64,000 bases of DNA from an uncultured bacterium. GTDB taxonomy: Bacteria; Actinomycetota; Coriobacteriia; Coriobacteriales; Atopobiaceae. The stretch is from NCBI GenBank assembly GCA_905214865.1, contig CAJMNO010000001.1:137655-201654 (forward strand), written 5' to 3'. Below, piece by piece: positions 1 to 7,685 of this stretch; position 1 is the stretch's first letter, and each line of letters starts with the position of its first letter. The position numbers and the translations under genes are program-made. Below the pieces are notes generated by a model that had not been told where the DNA came from, did no database searches, and worked only from the letters and a program-made list of their open reading frames with translations.

Positions 1-1
1 G

Positions 2-1900
2 CGCATCCCCGCGAACGTCGTGAGCGAGGTCGTGGTGCCGTCCGCCCTGTTTGCGGCTGCCGCGCTCCTGGCGCGCCGTGGTCCGCGCAAGGACGCCCCG
101 GACAGGAACCTGCCATGTCTGAGCTGGGGGTACGTGGCGCTCTACGTGGTGCTTGGCCTTGCGGTAGCGGCGTTCGTGTACCTCAAGCCCCTTCCCGGCC
201 CCAACCAGATTATGGTCGGCAAGGACGTTGCCCACCACCTCAACGGGGTTTGCGCCTTCGCGCAGTCGGGGAACTTCTCCTCCGTGGGGATGAGCCTGTA
301 CCAGACCACGGCGGACCTCGCCATCAACCCCATAGGATCCGGCTTCTATCCCGCCGGCTGGTACATCCCCTGCGCCATGCTCGTACAGCTTGGGGTATGC
401 GAGACGGCCGTGGCCATGAACGCGGTCAACCTCGTCGTGGTGGCCATTGTGTGGCCGCTCGGCGTGCTGGCGCTGCTGCGCTGGATCATGCCCCCGTCGC
501 GCCGCGTCACCGTCCTGGGAGCGATCGCCTGCACCATGTTCATGCCCTACCCCTGGTACCTCCTGGAGTTTGGCCCCATCTTCCCCACGCTTGCGGGCTT
601 CTCGCTCATCCCCTCGTGCGCCGTCGCGTTCATGCTGCTGGTCGAGTCCGACCTCTCGCGCCGTGACCGCGTTCGCGCCTTGATTGCGTTCCTCGCCTGC
701 GCGGCCGGGGTCGCCCTCACGCAGACCAGCGCTCTCTTCGTGGACGTGATCATCCTGGTGCCGTACGTGTGCTCGCGCATCCTCACCACCTCGGCCGAGG
801 TCAGGATTCGTCGCCTCAGGATTGGCCCCCATGCCCTCGTGGTGGCATGGCTCGCGTTCTGCGCGCTCGTGTGGGTTGCGATCAACCGCTCGTCGATCAT
901 GGCGAGCGTGGTGCGGTTCTCCATGTGGAACTATGACAGCTCGATCTGGCAGAGCATCGTCAACATCTTCTTCCTCGCGTACGAGGGGCGGTTCGTGGGC
1001 GACCTCGGACAGCCCGTCCTCGGCCTGATCGTGTTCCTGGGCATCGTGTGGACCCTGCGCAACCGCAGGCTGCTCTGGGTGAGCGCCTCGTATGCGCTCG
1101 CATGCCTCACCATCGTCGGCAACGGCCTACTCAAGGGGATGGCGCGCGAGATCGTCGCGGGATTCTGGTACTCTGACCCGCCCCGCCTCGCCGCGCTCGC
1201 CGCCATCTGCGCCGTGCCCCTCGCCGCCGTGGGCTTTGCCTGGCTCATGCACGGGCTCGCCCGCGCGTTCAGGGCGGAGGGGCGTTGGGGGAGCAGCGTC
1301 CCCACCACAGTCGCCCCCGTGGCGCTTGTCTCCGCGGTGACCATCGCCGTTTTCTTCCCAAGCTTCAATATGCCCACCCTCGATGACCCCAGCGCAGACA
1401 CCGGCAGGGTCGAGACCAAGGTGGAGTCGACGCGCAGTGCCATGAGGGCCGTCTACAGCGACTACGAGACCATCAACACGCGCAAGCGCGCCTTCGTGAG
1501 GACGAGTCAGGACCGCATCGAGCACGAGGGCGGCCAGGACGCCCTGGTGGTGAACAATCCCTTTGACGGGAGCTTCATCGCATATGGCGACGCGGGCATG
1601 CGCGTGCTGTTCCGCGACCTCGCCACGGGGGAGGGCCCGCAGGCGGCCGACGCGGCGATACTCCGCGAGCGGCTCGACCAGGTGGCGACCGACCGCGAGG
1701 TGCAGGACGCGGTCCGACGGCTCGGCGCCCGCTACGTCATCAAGCTCGAGGACTGCAAGGAGAACCCGCTCAACTCCTTCAAGTGGAGCTACAAGGAGGA
1801 CCAGTGGGCGGGCATCAACGGGATCACGGACGACACGCCCGGGTTCGAGGTCGTGCAGCGCCAGGGTGACATGGTTCTCTACAGGATCACCGCGGTCTAG
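2..1900 (+). CDS. Polytopic membrane protein, DUF6541-like (5' end outside window)
   Basis: The frame is open from base 2 with no stop, and the first possible start (GTG at 20) has no ribosome binding site, so the gene very likely begins upstream of the window. The visible part (about 632 codons) has roughly a dozen hydrophobic segments spread over the first 450 residues, then a soluble tail of about 170 residues. A long loop after the second segment carries GKDVAHHLNG, resembling the large actinobacterial membrane proteins grouped as DUF6541, which are thought to be related to GT-C glycosyltransferases of envelope glycan synthesis. That link is inference; no catalytic residue can be assigned with confidence. 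The next gene lies about 110 bases downstream on the same strand. Confidence 0.75.
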   Translation, partial: RIPANVVSEVVVPSALFAAAALLARRGPRKDAPDRNLPCLSWGYVALYVVLGLAVAAFVYLKPLPGPNQIMVGKDVAHHLNGVCAFAQSGNFSSVGMSLYQTTADLAINPIGSGFYPAGWYIPCAMLVQLGVCETAVAMNAVNLVVVAIVWPLGVLALLRWIMPPSRRVTVLGAIACTMFMPYPWYLLEFGPIFPTLAGFSLIPSCAVAFMLLVESDLSRRDRVRALIAFLACAAGVALTQTSALFVDVIILVPYVCSRILTTSAEVRIRRLRIGPHALVVAWLAFCALVWVAINRSSIMASVVRFSMWNYDSSIWQSIVNIFFLAYEGRFVGDLGQPVLGLIVFLGIVWTLRNRRLLWVSASYALACLTIVGNGLLKGMAREIVAGFWYSDPPRLAALAAICAVPLAAVGFAWLMHGLARAFRAEGRWGSSVPTTVAPVALVSAVTIAVFFPSFNMPTLDDPSADTGRVETKVESTRSAMRAVYSDYETINTRKRAFVRTSQDRIEHEGGQDALVVNNPFDGSFIAYGDAGMRVLFRDLATGEGPQAADAAILRERLDQVATDREVQDAVRRLGARYVIKLEDCKENPLNSFKWSYKEDQWAGINGITDDTPGFEVVQRQGDMVLYRITAV

Positions 1901-2013
1901 CCTCCGTCTGCCCGAAGGTCTCCAAATGGGGTATGCCATTCCTTGGTATCGCCGAAACAACCGTCTGATATAGTGGTCAGAACGCTTTCTACGAGGAGGT
2001 TGCGCCCAAGCGC

Positions 2014-3339
2014 ATGGACATCGCCCTATCGATTCTCGTCACCCTGCTCCTGACCGTCGCAAACGGATACTTCTCCATGGCAGAGATGGCCATCTCTACC
2101 GCAAAGAAGGTCGTCCTCGACCACGATGCCGAGGAGGGTGACAGGAAGGCGGCCTCCGCGGCGAGCCTAGTGGACGACCCCAGCGACTCGCTGGCGACGA
2201 TCCAGGTTGCCATCACGCTGCTCGGGTTCTTCTCGTCCGCGTTTGCGGCGACCAGCCTCTCCACGCCGTTTGGGCGTTGGCTCCAGGGCTTTGGCCTGGG
2301 CGAGAGCCTTGCGCACGGCCTGGCGACCGTCCTCATCACCCTCATCGTGTCGTACGTCTCCATCGTGGTGGGCGAGCTCGTTCCCAAGCGCATGGCCATG
2401 GCAGACGCGGAGGGTACCGCCAAGCGCGTCGCTGGCCCGCTCCACACGTTCGCGACCATCACCAAGCCCCTGGTGCGACTCACGGCGGCAAGCGCCACGG
2501 GCCTCTCCCGCCTCTTGGGCGTGAAGGGCATCGAGGACCGCCAGAACGTGAGCGAGGACGAGATCAAGTACATGGTCACCGACACCAAGGAGCTCAGTGA
2601 CCAGGAGAAGTCGATGATCCACGACGTCATCGACCTGGGTGACACCATCGCGCGCGAGGTCATGGTCCCGCGCGTGGACATGACCGCCGTGGAGGACACC
2701 ACCAGGCTGGGAGAGGTGCTGTCGCTCATGCGGCGCACGGGCTACTCCCGCATCCCCGTGTACCACGAGGACGTGGACAGGATCGTGGGCATCGCTCACA
2801 TCAAGGACCTCATCGGGCCCATGATCGACGAGCGTGCGGCGGACGAGCCGATTGGCGGCTTCCTGAGGTCCGCCGACTTCGTCCCCGACACCAAGGACAT
2901 CATCCCGCTGCTCTCCGAGATGCAGAGCAGCCACGACCAGATGGTCATCGTGGTGGACGAGTACGGTGGCACCGCCGGCGTCATCACCATCGAGGACATC
3001 GTCGAGGAGGTCGTGGGCGAGATCGAGGACGAGTTCGACCCCGACAACAAGTACCTCACCAAGATGAGCGAGCGTGAGTGGCTCGTGGACGGGCGCTTCT
3101 CCATCGACGACGCGATAGAGCTGGGCTGGCCCATCGAGGACAGCGACGAGTACGAGACGGTCGCGGGCTTTGTGCTGGAGAAGTTCGACGGCCTGCCCAA
3201 GCCGGGCGACGAGGTCGTGGTGGACGGGTACACCTTCCACGTGCAGTCGATGCGCGGCAGGCGCGTTGCGATGCTGCGCGTCACGGCACCCGAGCCGCAG
3301 GAGGCGACGGAGGAGGAGCCCGCCCAGGAGGAGGGGTAG
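2014..3339 (+). CDS. CNNM/CorC (HlyC-type) membrane protein with CBS pair
   Basis: A 441-residue protein with the standard order of the CNNM/CorC family. A membrane domain (DUF21, residues about 1-190) opens with VANGYFSMAEMAIST, the family's small-residue/Glu motif. A CBS pair follows (about 205-345; RIPVYHEDVDRIVG and YGGTAGVITIEDIVEE are typical CBS strands). A CorC_HlyC domain (about 350-430) ends in an acidic tail. Such proteins export or regulate divalent cations, mainly Mg2+; the older name is hemolysin. The GAGGAGG at 1993-1999 is 14 bases from the ATG, longer than usual, but no better start exists. A TATAGT at 1969-1974 may be the -10 of its promoter. Confidence 0.9.
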   Translation: MDIALSILVTLLLTVANGYFSMAEMAISTAKKVVLDHDAEEGDRKAASAASLVDDPSDSLATIQVAITLLGFFSSAFAATSLSTPFGRWLQGFGLGESLAHGLATVLITLIVSYVSIVVGELVPKRMAMADAEGTAKRVAGPLHTFATITKPLVRLTAASATGLSRLLGVKGIEDRQNVSEDEIKYMVTDTKELSDQEKSMIHDVIDLGDTIAREVMVPRVDMTAVEDTTRLGEVLSLMRRTGYSRIPVYHEDVDRIVGIAHIKDLIGPMIDERAADEPIGGFLRSADFVPDTKDIIPLLSEMQSSHDQMVIVVDEYGGTAGVITIEDIVEEVVGEIEDEFDPDNKYLTKMSEREWLVDGRFSIDDAIELGWPIEDSDEYETVAGFVLEKFDGLPKPGDEVVVDGYTFHVQSMRGRRVAMLRVTAPEPQEATEEEPAQEEG

Positions 3340-3381
3340 CCTCCCCGCCGGAGGCGGCCCGTCCGTCGCGGCCCTATTAAC

Positions 3382-3387
3382 TACAAT
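3382..3387 (+). promoter_or_regulatory. Candidate -10 element TACAAT
   Basis: TACAAT lies 37 bases before the ATG at 3424. No good -35 box is visible. The same hexamer recurs before several genes here (46862, 52400, 58077), suggesting it is a common -10 form in this genome. Confidence 0.35.
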
Positions 3388-3423
3388 GGGAGCACGCAAC
3401 GCCGCTCTGGAAGGTTGGCCCAC

Positions 3424-4554
3424 ATGGCAGAGATCATACAGATACAGAGGGTCGAGGTGGGGCTCAAGAACCTCACCGCCCGCGTGCGGGTCTCGAAGGA
3501 GGCACCGCTCCTCACCAGTGGCGACCTTCGAGCGACCACGCGCGTCTACAACCTCATGCCTCACATCATCGACCATGTGTGCCTGGGGGACTCCAGCGAG
3601 ACGTTCAAGGAGGTCATGGGCAACACCGAGCTTGCGCACCTCCTGGAGCACGTGACCGTCGAGCTCCTCTCGCAGTCCAGCGCCTCGGGCGAGATCACCA
3701 GCGGCAAGACGACCCCGGTGCCGGGTGAGAACCGCACGTACGACATCCAGCTCTCGTGCCCGGACGACGTCCTGGTGGCGGGGGCCCTCTCCAGCGCCGT
3801 GTGGATCATGAACTGGGCGTTCAGTGGCGGCGGAGAGCCGGAGCCCGACATCGAGGCCATCGTGAGCGGCCTCACCAACCTGGTCAGCAGCCTGGGTGAC
3901 GAGCCCGCAAGGCAGTACGAGGAGCAGGTGGAGCGCCAGATCCAGGACGAGGTCGAGCAGCGCCGCAAGGAGCTCCTCGCCCAGCGCGAGGAGGAGCTCG
4001 CCCGCCGTCGCGAGGCGGCCGAGGCCATCGCCGCGAAGAAGGCGGCGGAGGCCAGGGAGCGCCTGCGCGCCGAGAAGGAGGCGCGCGAGGCCCAGGAGCG
4101 CGAGAGGCGTCCATCGTGGGCCGTGGAGGACGACGGCCCTTTAGCAGGGGCGACCGAGGGGGATACCGCTAGCGCATCCTCGGCCGCACAAGCCCAGCGC
4201 ATCCTCGCTTCCTCTCCCGAGGCGTATCAGTCGTCGCAGGACCTGCTTGCGGAGGGGGTCGCATGGGAGCCGCCCGTCGAGGAGCCGGTCCCCAGCGGGG
4301 AGGACGAGCCCGTCTCGCGCCACGCGTTTGCCCCCGAGCCCCCGGAGGAGCCCGTCCTCACGCATGGGCACGACGACTACGCCTCGCAGCTCAACACCGC
4401 GTTTGCGACGCGCCCGCACGTCGACATGGGCGAGACGGGCGGCGAGGGCGATGCCCCTGGCGGCGACGGAGGGCAGGGCGGGCCCGACGGAGCGGCTGGC
4501 AGCGGAGAGGGCAAGGTCCCTCTCCCCTGGGATCCCCCGGAGGGGGAGGGGTAG
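3424..4554 (+). CDS. Orphan cyanophycin-synthetase N-terminal-like domain with coiled coil and disordered tail
   Basis: The start is taken at ATG 3424, nine bases after GGAAGG, rather than the in-frame TTG at 3415 (376 residues). Residues about 1-160 resemble the N-terminal domain of cyanophycin synthetase (CphA): LMPHIIDHVC, then HLLEHVTVELL, then a YDIQLSC strand and an alanine-rich helix, matching in order the LPSLVEHFC, GHIVEHIALELQ and YNVVFEY blocks of CphA. The ATP-grasp and Mur-ligase domains that do the chemistry in CphA are absent. Instead there is a charged coiled coil (about 165-235, Glu/Arg/Ala-rich) and a low-complexity acidic, Gly/Pro-rich tail. So it is not a cyanophycin synthetase; a scaffold or binding role is inference. 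It stands alone between the CNNM and YtxH genes. Confidence 0.7.
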   Translation: MAEIIQIQRVEVGLKNLTARVRVSKEAPLLTSGDLRATTRVYNLMPHIIDHVCLGDSSETFKEVMGNTELAHLLEHVTVELLSQSSASGEITSGKTTPVPGENRTYDIQLSCPDDVLVAGALSSAVWIMNWAFSGGGEPEPDIEAIVSGLTNLVSSLGDEPARQYEEQVERQIQDEVEQRRKELLAQREEELARRREAAEAIAAKKAAEARERLRAEKEAREAQERERRPSWAVEDDGPLAGATEGDTASASSAAQAQRILASSPEAYQSSQDLLAEGVAWEPPVEEPVPSGEDEPVSRHAFAPEPPEEPVLTHGHDDYASQLNTAFATRPHVDMGETGGEGDAPGGDGGQGGPDGAAGSGEGKVPLPWDPPEGEG

Positions 4555-4646
4555 GCCTGACGGCGCCTGCCGTATCCTCTCCACATGGGCGCGCTTGCTG
4601 GTAACTCGCTTCAAACTGGGTAACATGTGGCTAAAGTGGTCTGTGG

Positions 4647-4694
4647 GCGAGGTCCCGCCTCGCCAGGGATGACGATGTCCCCGCGGAAGCGGGG
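4647..4694 (+). promoter_or_regulatory. Two hairpins in the leader of the YtxH gene
   Basis: A GCGAGG/CCTCGC hairpin (4647-4663) and a CCCCGC/GCGGGG hairpin closed by a GGAA tetraloop (4679-4694) sit just before the AAGGAGG ribosome binding site at 4703. There is no T-tract, so they are not an obvious terminator. They could set mRNA stability or translation. Confidence 0.4.
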
Positions 4695-4713
4695 TCGGCA
4701 CAAGGAGGATGCA

Positions 4714-5178
4714 ATGAGCAGTAAGGGGACGCTTGGATTTGTGGCTGGCACGGTCGTGGGCGTGGCTGCGGGCATAGCTGCCGGCATCCTCATGGCACCG
4801 CGTTCTGGCGCCGAGAGCCGTGCCATGGCGGCCGACGCCGTCAACGACGCGTGGGACTCCGCGGTTGACTCCTACGAGCGTGGCTCGCGCGTGGTGGGCG
4901 AGAAGATCGGCAACGTGCGCCCCGGCGTCGACGCCACGACCGACGAGCTCCGCGCCAAGGTCGACCTTGCCCGCGAGCGCATGGACCAGCTTCGCAGCTC
5001 GCTCTCCGACACCGTGACCTCCACCTCCGACCAGGTGCGTGACGTGGTCAACACCGTTGCCGGCCAGGCTGCGGGCGTTGCCGGTGCCGCTGCCGCCGCA
5101 GGCGAGAAGGAGGCCGAGGGCGTGCACGTGGAGGTCGTTGGCAGCGAGCCCGAGGAGGGCCAGACCAGCGCCGAGTAG
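4714..5178 (+). CDS. YtxH-domain protein
   Basis: A 154-residue protein started at ATG 4714, five bases after AAGGAGG (4703-4709). One N-terminal membrane segment (FVAGTVVGVAAGIAAGILMA) is followed directly by PRSGAESR, the APkSGkeTR-like junction typical of YtxH proteins. An amphipathic helical region rich in Asp, Val and Ala and a short acidic end follow. YtxH proteins are single-pass, often stress-induced, envelope-associated proteins of unknown biochemical function. The PRC-barrel gene follows 82 bases later and is probably cotranscribed. Confidence 0.8.
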   Translation: MSSKGTLGFVAGTVVGVAAGIAAGILMAPRSGAESRAMAADAVNDAWDSAVDSYERGSRVVGEKIGNVRPGVDATTDELRAKVDLARERMDQLRSSLSDTVTSTSDQVRDVVNTVAGQAAGVAGAAAAAGEKEAEGVHVEVVGSEPEEGQTSAE

Positions 5179-5260
5179 TGATCGGCACCAACGGGAATGC
5201 ATCGGGAGGGGTGCGGCGCAGGACGTCGCGCCCCTCCATTGGATTGGGGGTTCGTCTCGC

Positions 5261-6289
5261 ATGATCAGGGCCAACGACGTCGTGGGCAAGAAGGTCTACT
5301 ACACCAAGGCCGGCCGCAAGGGGGCCGAGAAGGTCAAGAAGCTGGGTAGGGTCCACCTCGTCGTGTTCTCCCCGTCGGGCGACGAGCTGGTGGGCTACCT
5401 GGTGAAGCGGCCCGACGTGGCGGGCGTGGTCAAGCGCGAGGACGCGTTTCTCGCCCGTGACGCGTTTGCCGCGAAGGAGGACGGCCTGCACGTGACCAAC
5501 CAGGAGGACGGCCTGGACGAGGTCGCCCGCAAGCGCCTAGGATACGACTGGGACTCGTGCGTGATGTGGCTGGGGATGGACGTGGCCACCAAGGGCGGCA
5601 AGGACCTGGGCTACGTCCGCGACATCGCGATTGACCCCGAAGGCTGGCGGGTGCGTGACTTCTACGTTGGTCACGGGTCCGTGGAGGAGTCCCTGATCGG
5701 TTGCATAGAGGTGCCCGTGGGCATGCTCGTGGGTCACCGCAAGGGCAAGATGGTCGTGGACGACGCTGCGGGGGCGCTCCAGCCCATGGGCGGTGCCGCG
5801 GCGCGTGCTGGCGAGGCGACCGCACGGGCGAAGGTCGAGGGCAAGAAGGCCGTCGCGAAGGCGGACGAGGCGTCGGCAAAGGCAGTCGACAAGGGGTCCC
5901 GCGCCCTTGGGAAGGCGCTGGGCGACACCAAGCGCGCCTTTGCGGAGGCCAAGCGGGAGTACCAGGAGGAAGCCGGCACCAAGAAGATGGAACCTCAGAT
6001 GGAGGCCAGGGAGGCCGCGGATGTGAGGGTCTCCGCCCCCAAGGTGGCCGGTGAGTTGCACCGCTCGGAGGAGGAGCGCGGGAAGGCGCCCGTGAAGACC
6101 TACGCGCCGGCAAAGGGGTCGGCGGGCGGCACCGCGAAGGCCGCCGGCAGTAGGCAGAGGGCGCAGGCTCCCGCAAAGAGTCAGCAGCCCACGTCCCAGG
6201 ACGTTGCCCGCGAGGCTGGAAGGCAGATCGGGAAGATGGGCAAGATGTTCGGCGACTTCGCGGACGAGTTTCGCAAGGCGAGCAAGTAG
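5261..6289 (+). CDS. PRC-barrel domain protein
   Basis: ATG 5261 gives 342 residues. Two PRC-barrel-like beta units are visible: residues about 1-70 (VGKKVYYTKAG, then LGRVHLVVFSP, then GYLVKRPD) and about 100-170 (LGMDVATKGGKDLGYVRDI, then VRDFYVGHG). The C-terminal half is a lysine/alanine-rich low-complexity helix with many KAVAKAD/KAVDKGS-like steps. PRC barrels bind RNA or protein partners in RimM and in photosynthetic and sporulation proteins; no specific role can be read here. The long perfect hairpin just downstream ends this unit. The MgtE-like protein on the other strand also begins with PRC barrels, so the fold is used twice in this neighbourhood. Confidence 0.75.
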   Translation: MIRANDVVGKKVYYTKAGRKGAEKVKKLGRVHLVVFSPSGDELVGYLVKRPDVAGVVKREDAFLARDAFAAKEDGLHVTNQEDGLDEVARKRLGYDWDSCVMWLGMDVATKGGKDLGYVRDIAIDPEGWRVRDFYVGHGSVEESLIGCIEVPVGMLVGHRKGKMVVDDAAGALQPMGGAAARAGEATARAKVEGKKAVAKADEASAKAVDKGSRALGKALGDTKRAFAEAKREYQEEAGTKKMEPQMEAREAADVRVSAPKVAGELHRSEEERGKAPVKTYAPAKGSAGGTAKAAGSRQRAQAPAKSQQPTSQDVAREAGRQIGKMGKMFGDFADEFRKASK

Positions 6290-6310
6290 CCACCCATCCC
6301 GGCAGCAGTC

Positions 6311-6356
6311 GAGGGGGCTCCCATCCCGGCGTGGTGGTCGGGATGGGAGCCCCCTC
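6311..6356. terminator. Bidirectional terminator, perfect 18-bp stem
   Basis: GAGGGGGCTCCCATCCCG at 6311-6328 is exactly complementary to 6339-6356 around a 10-base loop. It lies between the convergent PRC-barrel and NRAMP-like genes and can serve both, although flanking T-tracts are weak. Confidence 0.85.
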
Positions 6357-6379
6357 GTGTCTCTCGCCTGTTATGGAGC

Positions 6380-7684
6380 CTAGTACCCCATGGCCTGGAA
6401 CACGAACATGATCACCGTGAGGATGACGACGGCGACGATGGTGAACCAGGTGAGGACGTTCCAGGCCTTGCTGTTGGCCCACCGGCCCATGACGTGGCGG
6501 TCGCTGGCGATGTAGACCATGCACAGCAGCAGGATGGGCAGCAGGACGCCGTTGATGACCTGCGAGGCCATCATGATGCCAAACAGGTCCGCACCGGGGA
6601 GCATGACCAGGCCGGCGCTGAGGACGGTGATGGCGGTGAGGATGCCGTAGTACGTGGGTGCCTCGCGCCACGAGCGGTTGGTGCCGCGCTCCCAGCCAAA
6701 GGCCTCGCACACGGCACCGGCGGTGACGCCGGGCATGACGCAGGCGGCGAGGAAGGACGCGCCCACCAGGCCGGCGGCGAACAGCGCGGAGGAGTACTGG
6801 CCGGCGAGCGGGACGAGCGCCTGGGCGGCGTCCGCCGCGTCGTTGACCACGATGTGGGCGGGGTAGAGGACCGTTCCCGTGGTCAGGACGATGAACCACG
6901 TGATGGTCTCGGCCACCAGGGCGCCGCCCACGTTGTCGGCGCGCTGGCCGGGGATGTCGTCCTCGTCCAGGTCCTTCTCGACCACGTTGCTCGCGACCAT
7001 GAACAGCATGTAGGGCGAGATCGTGGTGCCCACGTTAGCCACCAGGAGCGAGATGTAGGCGGGGTCAAACGACATCTGCGGCACCACGGTGTCGTGGAGC
7101 GCCTTGCCCCAGTCGGGCTGCGCGAGCACGCCGGCAACGATGTACGTCACGAACACGCAGCTGATTGCGAGGAGGATCTTCTCCACCCTTCGATAGCTCC
7201 CGCTCATGGTGAGCATCCAGGTTGCGAGCGCAGAGACGGGCACCGAGACGTACACGGGCACGCCGAAGAGCTTGAGGCCCGAGGCGATGCCCGCGAACTC
7301 CGACACGTTGACGGCGAAGTTGGACACGCACAGGCTGAGCATCGCGATGGCAGAGATGCGGATGCCAAACTTCTCTCGGATGAGGGAGGCAAACCCCTTG
7401 CCAGTGGCGCATCCCATGCGCGCCGCGGTCTCCTGCACCACGATGAGCAGGAGACACATCAGGGGAACGGTCCACAGCTGTCCAAAGCCGTAGGTCGCAC
7501 CGGCTGACGAGTAGGTGGCGATGCCGCCCGCGTCGTTGCCAGCGAGTGCGGTGAGCAGGCCGGGGCCCATGACGCTGAGCATCGCGAGCAGGCCGGTCTT
7601 CTTGGCCTTGGACCCCGCAATCCGCTTTGCCTGGGCCTTCTCCTGCTCCGTGGGTCTGGACTTGGCCCTCTTCTCCCTGGCCAT
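6380..7684 (-). CDS. NRAMP-related divalent metal transporter, probable Mg2+ type (NRMT)
   Basis: A 434-residue carrier with about 11 membrane segments after a basic N-terminus, of the NRAMP (SLC11) fold. The two metal-site motifs are altered. In helix 1 the usual DPGN is DAGG (GNDAGGIAT), losing the Asn ligand. In helix 6 the usual MPH is SPY (TTISPYMLF), losing the Met that favours transition metals. These losses define the NRAMP-related magnesium transporters, whose characterised member is from Eggerthella lenta, another coriobacterium. Mg2+ rather than Mn2+/Fe2+ transport is therefore the best reading (inference from motifs and family). Its ATG is one base after the stop of the MgtE-like gene, so the two are translationally coupled. 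Confidence 0.85.
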   Translation of the reverse strand: MAREKRAKSRPTEQEKAQAKRIAGSKAKKTGLLAMLSVMGPGLLTALAGNDAGGIATYSSAGATYGFGQLWTVPLMCLLLIVVQETAARMGCATGKGFASLIREKFGIRISAIAMLSLCVSNFAVNVSEFAGIASGLKLFGVPVYVSVPVSALATWMLTMSGSYRRVEKILLAISCVFVTYIVAGVLAQPDWGKALHDTVVPQMSFDPAYISLLVANVGTTISPYMLFMVASNVVEKDLDEDDIPGQRADNVGGALVAETITWFIVLTTGTVLYPAHIVVNDAADAAQALVPLAGQYSSALFAAGLVGASFLAACVMPGVTAGAVCEAFGWERGTNRSWREAPTYYGILTAITVLSAGLVMLPGADLFGIMMASQVINGVLLPILLLCMVYIASDRHVMGRWANSKAWNVLTWFTIVAVVILTVIMFVFQAMGY

Positions 7685-7685
7685 G

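Noticed and set aside
20..1900. GTG at 20 as the true start of the first gene
   Set aside because: The frame stays open to the window edge, there is no ribosome binding site, and the first residues are already inside a membrane segment.
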